Positions 48,306 to 53,103 of a stretch of DNA of 53,103 nucleotides are shown one piece after another. The position numbers and the translations under genes are program-made. Source of the stretch: RDXT01 sp033765305 (GTDB lineage Bacteria; Bacteroidota; Bacteroidia; J057); the NCBI GenBank assembly GCA_033765305.1, contig JANRID010000053.1:1-53103 (forward strand), given 5' to 3'. Below the pieces are notes generated by a model, which was not told where the DNA came from, did not search any database, and was given only the letters and a program-made list of their open reading frames with translations. Each line of letters opens with the position of its first letter. The stretch's first letter is position 1.

Positions 48306-49589
48306 ATGATGCTACGCCTGCTTTCCCCCCTGCGCCGCGCCTGCTGCGCCGCCGCCGCCCTGCTGATCGCCCTGCAGGCTGCCGCCCAGTCTGCCCCGGG
48401 CTCCTCCTCCCGCGAGGATGCGCCGCGCGTGTTTATCGACTGCCAGTTCGGCTGCGACCTGCAGTACGTCAAAAACGAGGTTTCCTTCGTCAACTTCGTC
48501 CGGGACCGCCGCCAGGCCCAGGTCTATGTGCTCCTGACGCTGATCGAAACCGGCGGAGGCGGAGGCCAGTTCACCCTGTTCTTCATCGGGCAGGAAACAT
48601 TTGAAGGCCAGGCAGATACCCTGGTGTACAATGCACCCGCCGCCAGCACCGAAGGCATCGTGCGGGAGGCGCTGCTGGGCCTGCTCAAACGCGGCCTGCT
48701 GCCGTACCTGCTTCAGACGCCCCTTGCGGAGCGGCTCACCTACTCGCTCGACGGCGGCGACGGCAATGCGGCGCTGCAGCCCGACCAGGTCCGCGACCCC
48801 TGGCACAACTGGGTGTTTTCAGCCCGGCTCAATTTCAGCGCCGACGGCCAGGAGTCCAACCGAAGCCTGGATGTCAGCAGCTTCCTGCGCGCAGCGCAGG
48901 TGCTGCCGGCCTACAAGGTCAATGCCAGCGCCTATTTCAGCCGCTCCGCCAGCCAGTTTTTTGTCGACCAGGACACCTTCGTCAACCTGCAGCGGAGCTG
49001 GGGCGCCAACCTGCTCTATGTCAAAAGCCTGGGGCAGCACTGGTCGGCAGGCCTGTTTGCCGACTACAACAGCTCCCTGTTTCAGAACATCCGGGGCGGC
49101 TATACCCTGCTGCCGGCCCTGGAGTACGATCTGTACCCCTACGAAGAGGCGACCCGGCGGCAGCTCCGGTTTCTCTACCGCATCGGCCCGCGCTTCAACC
49201 AGTATGTGCAGGAAACCGTGTACGGATTCGAGGAGGAGCTCCGCTTCCGCCAGCATCTCGAAATCGGCTTCGAGCAGGTAGAGCCCTGGGGCAGCATCTC
49301 CATCGAACTGGATGCGTCCCATTATTTCCACGACGTCAACCTGCACAACCTGTCCATCAATCCGGAGATCGAGTGGAACCTGTTCAAGGGCTTCAACCTG
49401 AACTTCAACGCGTATGCGGAACTGAGCCGGGACCAGATCTTCCTGACCAAGGGCGACGCGACGCCGGAGGAGGTGCTGCTGCAGATCCGCCAGCTGAAGA
49501 CGGGCTATTTTTACTTCCTGTACGGAGGCATCAGCTACACCTTCGGCTCGATCTACAACAACGTGGTCAACCCGCGCTTCGGGCGCTGA
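48306..49589 (+). CDS. Exported outer-membrane beta-barrel protein of unknown function
   Basis: 427 residues. Signal peptide (LRRACCAAAALLIALQAAAQ). The N-terminal part (APRVFIDCQFGCDLQYVKNEVSFVNFVRDRRQAQVYVLLTLIETGGGG) resembles a periplasmic domain with two Cys; from ~150 it is an amphipathic barrel (WVFSARLNFSADGQ, LPAYKVNASAYFSRSAS, FNLNFNAYAELSRD) ending FYFLYGGISYTFGSIYNNVVNPRFGR. This architecture is a conserved but uncharacterised Bacteroidota type. It abuts the convergent TPR gene with no gap between stops. Confidence 0.82.
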   Translation: MMLRLLSPLRRACCAAAALLIALQAAAQSAPGSSSREDAPRVFIDCQFGCDLQYVKNEVSFVNFVRDRRQAQVYVLLTLIETGGGGGQFTLFFIGQETFEGQADTLVYNAPAASTEGIVREALLGLLKRGLLPYLLQTPLAERLTYSLDGGDGNAALQPDQVRDPWHNWVFSARLNFSADGQESNRSLDVSSFLRAAQVLPAYKVNASAYFSRSASQFFVDQDTFVNLQRSWGANLLYVKSLGQHWSAGLFADYNSSLFQNIRGGYTLLPALEYDLYPYEEATRRQLRFLYRIGPRFNQYVQETVYGFEEELRFRQHLEIGFEQVEPWGSISIELDASHYFHDVNLHNLSINPEIEWNLFKGFNLNFNAYAELSRDQIFLTKGDATPEEVLLQIRQLKTGYFYFLYGGISYTFGSIYNNVVNPRFGR

Positions 49590-50819
49590 TCAGCCGAAGA
49601 GCCGCCCGAGCCAGCCTTTTTTCGCGCTGCTGCTGTCCCGTGCGGTCTGCTCTTCCATCTGCTCCACCGAATCTTCGAGGGCGTGGAGCAGAAACTCGTC
49701 GGCGCCCTGCTGAGCGGCAGCCAGCGCCGCTTTAAATGCGGCCAGGGCTTCGGGATAGCGCTGCTGGTTCTGGCGGATGGCGCCCACCTGCTGCCAGACG
49801 GCCGCGAGGTCGGCGGCCTGGGCAGGCTCCGTAAGGGAGGCTGCGGCCTGCTCGTAGCACTCGGCCGCCGTATCGAGCGCGCCTTTGCGCTCGTAGAGCC
49901 GTCCGAGGATCTGCCAGACGCGGTCGGGGCTTTCGCCGGCGTGCAGTTCCTGGGCCCTGCGGAAATGGCGGATCGCCTGGTCGAATTCCTCGGCCTGACG
50001 GAGGAGCTCGGCCAGATAGCGGTGCGCTTCCGCCTGACGCTCAGGCAGTTCCTGAGCTTCAAAGGCTTCGATGGCGGCATGCAGATGCTCGCTGGCGCGG
50101 CCTGCCTCGCGCAGGGCGAAATAGGTCCTGCCCAGCTCGAAGTGCGCCTCCACCTGCGCGGGGGACTCCGGCGCTTCGAGCGCCTGCTCCAGCAGGCCGG
50201 CAGCCGGCACATATTTTCCGTAGGCGTACAGATGCCGGGCGATGGCCGTCAGCACGGCAGCCTGATCGGCCGAGGGGTCTTCGCGCCGGGCTGCGAGGGT
50301 GCGGATGGCCTCGTACACCGTTTCGCCGGAGGCAGGCCCGGCCTCCAGCTGCAGGGTATGGGTAAAACTGGCGTGCCAGTCCGGCGCCTGCTGCTCCAGC
50401 CGGGCTGCCGTAGCGGCATCGGTCCAGAGCACGAGGTGGCAGGGGTAGCGGTCGAGGATGACGGGCCACTCGGCAGCTACGGCGGGCAGCCAGACCTCGG
50501 TGCCGTCCAGAATCTCCTGAAAGGTGCTGGTTTCCAGGCCGGTAAGGTGGATGCAGTCGCGGATGCGCCGCAGGTTGGCGCCGGCGCTCACATCGGACAG
50601 GCGGGTTTCCATCTCCTCCAGCAGGGAGACGACCTGGCCCCGGCTCAGGTCGAGCGCCAGGTGGCGCAGGCTGTCGTGGGCGGCGGCGATCTGTTCGATG
50701 GCGGCATCGCGCTGGGCGGGCGCAGGCGTGATCATCAGGGCGCGCAGGGGCGTCTGCGGCGCGCCGAGGGCGGCATCCAGCGCGGGCCAGCCCGGAAGCA
50801 GGGTGAGATCAGGAGTCAT
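49590..50819 (-). CDS. TPR protein with a degenerate STAND-like N-terminal domain
   Basis: 409 residues. Residues ~1-160 (LDLSRGQVVSLLEEMETRL, LNLRRIRDCIHLTGLE-type, LVLWTDAATAARLEQQAPDWHASFTHTLQLE) resemble part of the ATPase region of STAND-type effector proteins, where a similar '.LVLW......L...APDF..W...' segment precedes TPRs, but no Walker A is present. Residues ~190-385 hold about five TPRs (AAGLLEQALEAPESPAQVEAHF, AIRHFRRAQELHAGESPD). A basic end KKGWLGRLFG could contact membrane. Possibly a regulatory or former defence-type protein; the assignment of the N-terminus is tentative. Confidence 0.75.
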   Translation of the reverse strand: MTPDLTLLPGWPALDAALGAPQTPLRALMITPAPAQRDAAIEQIAAAHDSLRHLALDLSRGQVVSLLEEMETRLSDVSAGANLRRIRDCIHLTGLETSTFQEILDGTEVWLPAVAAEWPVILDRYPCHLVLWTDAATAARLEQQAPDWHASFTHTLQLEAGPASGETVYEAIRTLAARREDPSADQAAVLTAIARHLYAYGKYVPAAGLLEQALEAPESPAQVEAHFELGRTYFALREAGRASEHLHAAIEAFEAQELPERQAEAHRYLAELLRQAEEFDQAIRHFRRAQELHAGESPDRVWQILGRLYERKGALDTAAECYEQAAASLTEPAQAADLAAVWQQVGAIRQNQQRYPEALAAFKAALAAAQQGADEFLLHALEDSVEQMEEQTARDSSSAKKGWLGRLFG

Positions 50820-51220
50820 GCTGCAATATTACTGCAATTCACGATGCCGTCAGCGGCTTTCAGGGCCGGAGGGCCGACCGCCGCTTCGGGCATGCCGCGC
50901 GCAATGCAGCATGCCGGATTTATTCTTCAACATAAAATCCTGATTATTAAATATTTAGTTATTTCTATGCCTAAAATTTGGAAAAACAGTCTTATTGACA
51001 TTAGATTCGGATACTCAAATGCAGAGTTGGCGTGAGAATGAATTGCGGGCGCTGAAAAGGACATGACATCTGTCTGAGACTCCTGCCATAATTACCTCGA
51101 AGTTTACTCGGCATCTCCTGAAAGCCATTCAACAGCTGAAGCTGCAGCGGTTGGCTTACAGCCATGAGTGGATTTTATGACAATTTTTGGCCAAATTATT
51201 AAAATCAAACCTCCGATACA
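50820..51220. other. 401-bp intergenic region, AT-rich in part
   Basis: No gene supported. 50930-51000 is AT-rich (ATTATTAAATATTTAGTTATTTC) in contrast to its flanks. A small inverted element AATTTTTGGCCAAATT lies near 51183-51198, about 25 bp before the next gene. Confidence 0.5.
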
Positions 51221-51877
51221 ATGAACACGACGAAGACGCTCGCTGCCGCAGGATTAGCCGCTATGCTGATCCTCAGTTCTTTCACCATGGAAAAAAGACC
51301 GGTCCTGCATGCGGGGGCCGTATGCGCTGCGGATGCGGCAGCATCCGGCCCGGATCACGCAAGCCTTGCTGCACGCCCCTCCGCGCAGCAGGAGCACGCC
51401 GAACTATCCGGCGGGCCTTCAGCCGAGCCAGCTGTTCACATCAGCGCTGCATCGGGCCTGACCAGGCGCGCCGCCGCCGTGGCGGCTTCAGACGCCCGCA
51501 GCCAGCTTGTTCTGCCCGGGAAAGCCGCACCTGATGGGCTTTCGAAGACCGCAAACACAACAGATTCGGAGCAAGGACAAAAACCGGCATACAAGCCCCG
51601 GTCCGCAACAGGCGCAAAAACGGCCCCTGCCCCGGACGATACGCGCAAGTTTGAGGGCTTGGGCATCGCTGCGTTCATTCTCGGAATCGTAGGCTGGTTT
51701 ATGCCCCTCGTATTGGGGCTGATCATGTTTATTCTTGCTATCGTATTTGGCGCCCTCAGCTTCAGCAAAATTACGCGCAGCCCCGACAAGTTTAAAGGCA
51801 AAGGGCTCGCACTGGCCGGTTTGATCCTCGGCATCGCAGGGGTTGGGATCCTGCTGCTGGCCGCATTGCTGATCTGA
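51221..51877 (+). CDS. DUF4190-domain membrane protein
   Basis: 218 residues. A signal-like start (MNTTKTLAAAGLAAMLILSSF) is followed by a long Ala/Ser/Pro-rich, poorly conserved stretch (25-135). The last ~75 residues are a DUF4190 module: FEGLGIAAFILGIVGWFMPLVLGLIMFILAIVFGALSFSKI then KFKGKGLALAGLILGIAGVGILLLAALLI, two membrane hairpins. DUF4190 occurs in many envelope proteins of unknown role. The linker probably lies in the periplasm. Confidence 0.8.
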   Translation: MNTTKTLAAAGLAAMLILSSFTMEKRPVLHAGAVCAADAAASGPDHASLAARPSAQQEHAELSGGPSAEPAVHISAASGLTRRAAAVAASDARSQLVLPGKAAPDGLSKTANTTDSEQGQKPAYKPRSATGAKTAPAPDDTRKFEGLGIAAFILGIVGWFMPLVLGLIMFILAIVFGALSFSKITRSPDKFKGKGLALAGLILGIAGVGILLLAALLI

Positions 51878-51944
51878 ACATCCGATCATGCGTGAACTGG
51901 GCCATCCTGTACGGTCATGACGGGCACCAAGCCCTGCCTGCCAT

Positions 51945-52712
51945 TCACGATGCAGCCAGCGGCTGAAATTCCGGATCGAGGCGGATCAGTGCGGCTTCCA
52001 TGCGCGCGCGGACCTGTTCGAGGAGCCGCTGGGTGTCCTGCTGGGTCAGGCCCTGGGTGGGAATGGGCTCCAGGTAGGTGAAACGGGCCGTTCCGGGGTA
52101 AAAATCCAGGGTGCCTACCGGCTGCAGGCGGCGGATCTGCGTCATGACGATGGGCTGCACCGGGCGCTGCGCGGCGATGGCAAGCCGGAAAGCGCCGGTG
52201 TGGAAAGGGCCCAGGGGCTGTGCGGTCCGGTTGCGGGTGCCTTCGGGGAAAATGACGATGGAGAAGCCCTCGTTCATCGTGCTGACCATGCGGTCGAGGG
52301 AGCGCCTGCGGCTTTCGGGGCTGGAGCGGTCCACCATGATGGTCACCCAGGCGATAAACCAGCCGATCAGCGGCACCCGGCGGATTTCCCGCTTGGCCAG
52401 GGCTTTCCAGGGCGCCGGAATCCGGGCCGCTACCGCCAGCACGTCGAGGAGGTTGCAGTGGTTGACGACCAGCACAGCAGGCTGCCGCGGGTCGAACCAG
52501 TGCCGGTCCTGCGCTTCAAAGCGGATGCCGGTGAGCAGCTCCCAGCAGCGCACCCAGCACCGGTGGTAGGCGTAGATCCACTGGATCCGCAGGCGGCCGG
52601 GCAGCGGGGCCGAGAGCAGGTAGACCGGAATGGCCGGGATGGCCGGCAGCAGGAAGATCAGGATGACCCAGGCGGTGTACGGGATCCGGATCCAGGGGGC
52701 ATGTGAACGCAT
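51945..52712 (-). CDS. 1-acyl-sn-glycerol-3-phosphate acyltransferase (PlsC family)
   Basis: 255 residues with an N-terminal membrane segment (YTAWVILIFLLPAIPAIPVYLL). Acyltransferase motifs: I NHCNLLDVLAV near residue 84 (H-x4-D), II KREIRRVPLIGWFIAWVTIMVDR, III FPEGTRNR near 153, IV VQPIVMTQ. It adds the second acyl chain to lysophosphatidate in phospholipid synthesis, or acylates an ornithine-type lipid. Since a BtaA-like gene is also in the window, lipid remodelling is possible, but the genes are 30 kb apart. Confidence 0.92.
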   Translation of the reverse strand: MRSHAPWIRIPYTAWVILIFLLPAIPAIPVYLLSAPLPGRLRIQWIYAYHRCWVRCWELLTGIRFEAQDRHWFDPRQPAVLVVNHCNLLDVLAVAARIPAPWKALAKREIRRVPLIGWFIAWVTIMVDRSSPESRRRSLDRMVSTMNEGFSIVIFPEGTRNRTAQPLGPFHTGAFRLAIAAQRPVQPIVMTQIRRLQPVGTLDFYPGTARFTYLEPIPTQGLTQQDTQRLLEQVRARMEAALIRLDPEFQPLAAS

Positions 52713-52803
52713 GGCGCAGCGGGGAGGGGTTCCGTGCGGACCGGGCTGAGGTCCAGCGGGTCCATGTCAAAGATATGAAACTGGTACGAAAGTTCAAACT
52801 AGC

Positions 52804-52988
52804 GGGTAGTGAGACGGGCTGTGCTGGGCTTTTGGGGTAGAAAGTAGCAAGTATCAAGTCGGAAGACTGGAATGGGGGTAGTGGGTAGTGGGTAGTGAGT
52901 AGTGAGTAGTGGGTAGTGGGTAGTGAGACCGGCTGCGCTGGGCTTTTGGGGTAGAAAGTAGCAAGTATCAAGTCGTAAGACTGGAATG
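52804..52988. repeat. Two 71-bp direct repeats flanking a 7-bp minisatellite
   Basis: Copies at 52804-52874 and 52918-52988 differ at only a few bases; both contain GGGCTTTTGGGGTAGAAAGT and CAAGTATCAAGTCG. Between them is a (GGTAGTG)n-type heptamer array (about 52875-52925, roughly seven units, some with A for G). Non-coding. The CAAGTA/AAGTAGCAAGTA words are the reverse complement of the tract at 2942-2968. Confidence 0.92.
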
Positions 52989-53103
52989 CGCCTGCGGCGC
53001 TGGATGAGGCCGGCGGCTGAGCGGAGCCGAAGCCCGGCCAAATGCGCAGCCGCAGGCGGCCAGCATTCCTTGCGCTCCTTGGCGCTCCTTGCGGTTGAAA
53101 TGC
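52989..53103. repeat. Repeat-rich end of the window
   Basis: Contains GCTGAGCGGAGCCGAAGC (53016-53033), shared with 26788-26833, and CTTGCGCTCCTTGGCGCTCCTTGCGG (two CGCTCCTTG units). No gene seen before the edge. Confidence 0.6.

Noticed and set aside
46358..48604. 748-codon plus-strand ORF
   Set aside because: Mirror of aspS, which is complete on the other strand.
1..53103. Prophage, transposase, integrase, riboswitch or secondary-metabolite cluster
   Set aside because: I looked for integrase/transposase motifs, phage structural genes, conserved riboswitch cores and synthase domains and saw none.

Overview
The window looks like chromosomal DNA of a high-GC gliding Bacteroidota, probably a Saprospiria/Lewinella-like lineage. 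The phylum call rests on three things. There is a type IX secretion (T9SS) sorting-domain protein at 6529, and a PorP/SprF-like gene overlapping a SprB-repeat/gliding-motility C-terminal protein (39978-43057). Promoters fit the Bacteroidota -33/-7 pattern (TTTG or TTG, 19-20 bp, TAnnTTTG-like) rather than -35/-10. Start codons lack obvious Shine-Dalgarno sequences. The family-level call is only an inference. Most of the window is GC-rich, and the long third-position-driven ORFs antisense to real genes are shadows.

Layout. 1-7512: end of an unidentified secreted protein, then a same-strand run that reads as a 3-keto-sugar/glycoside module (DUF1080 hydrolase, YceI, SUMF1-like protein, Tat-exported Gfo/Idh/MocA oxidoreductase, ApbE, Tat-exported TIM-barrel isomerase), then a T9SS cargo protein. 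7520-13436: L-2-hydroxyglutarate oxidase, CE2/SGNH esterase lipoprotein, a HAD-SerA fusion, and a low-complexity secreted protein with 75-bp repeats. 13621-17612: DEAD-box helicase, tRNA-Val with its own promoter and terminator, DUF1684, TIM-barrel lipoprotein, RluE-like pseudouridine synthase. 17754-22274: M48-like protein lacking its zinc motif, BtaA-like DUF3419 protein, heme-binding DUF3365 lipoprotein, cupin, NmrA-like SDR. 22563-27523: TPR histidine kinase, then a sulfur/redox island (TauE/SafE, peroxiredoxin, rhodanese, YgaP-like membrane protein, Crp/Fnr regulator).

27700-32675 is the accessory region: a DUF433/DUF5615 toxin-antitoxin-like pair, an AAA ATPase with DUF4143 flanked by a 36-bp perfect palindrome and twin inverted repeats, three tandem copies of a small envelope-protein gene separated by copied fragments of another gene, and an AT-rich gene-free stretch. 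From 32676 housekeeping density returns: GH53 galactanase, exonuclease/GIY-YIG fusion, a giant propeller sensor kinase, SH3-like lipoprotein, ArsR regulator, the PorP/SprB pair, SucC, DUF6157, another TIM-barrel protein, AspS, an outer-membrane barrel behind a 30-bp palindrome, a TPR protein with a STAND-like N-terminus, a DUF4190 protein and a PlsC acyltransferase. The window ends in a minisatellite/direct-repeat block.

The best candidate for something under-described is 28440-32240. There an ATPase gene has extreme palindromes on both sides and sits beside a region that has repeatedly duplicated a small surface-protein cassette. No known defence, CRISPR, phage or transposase system is evident.
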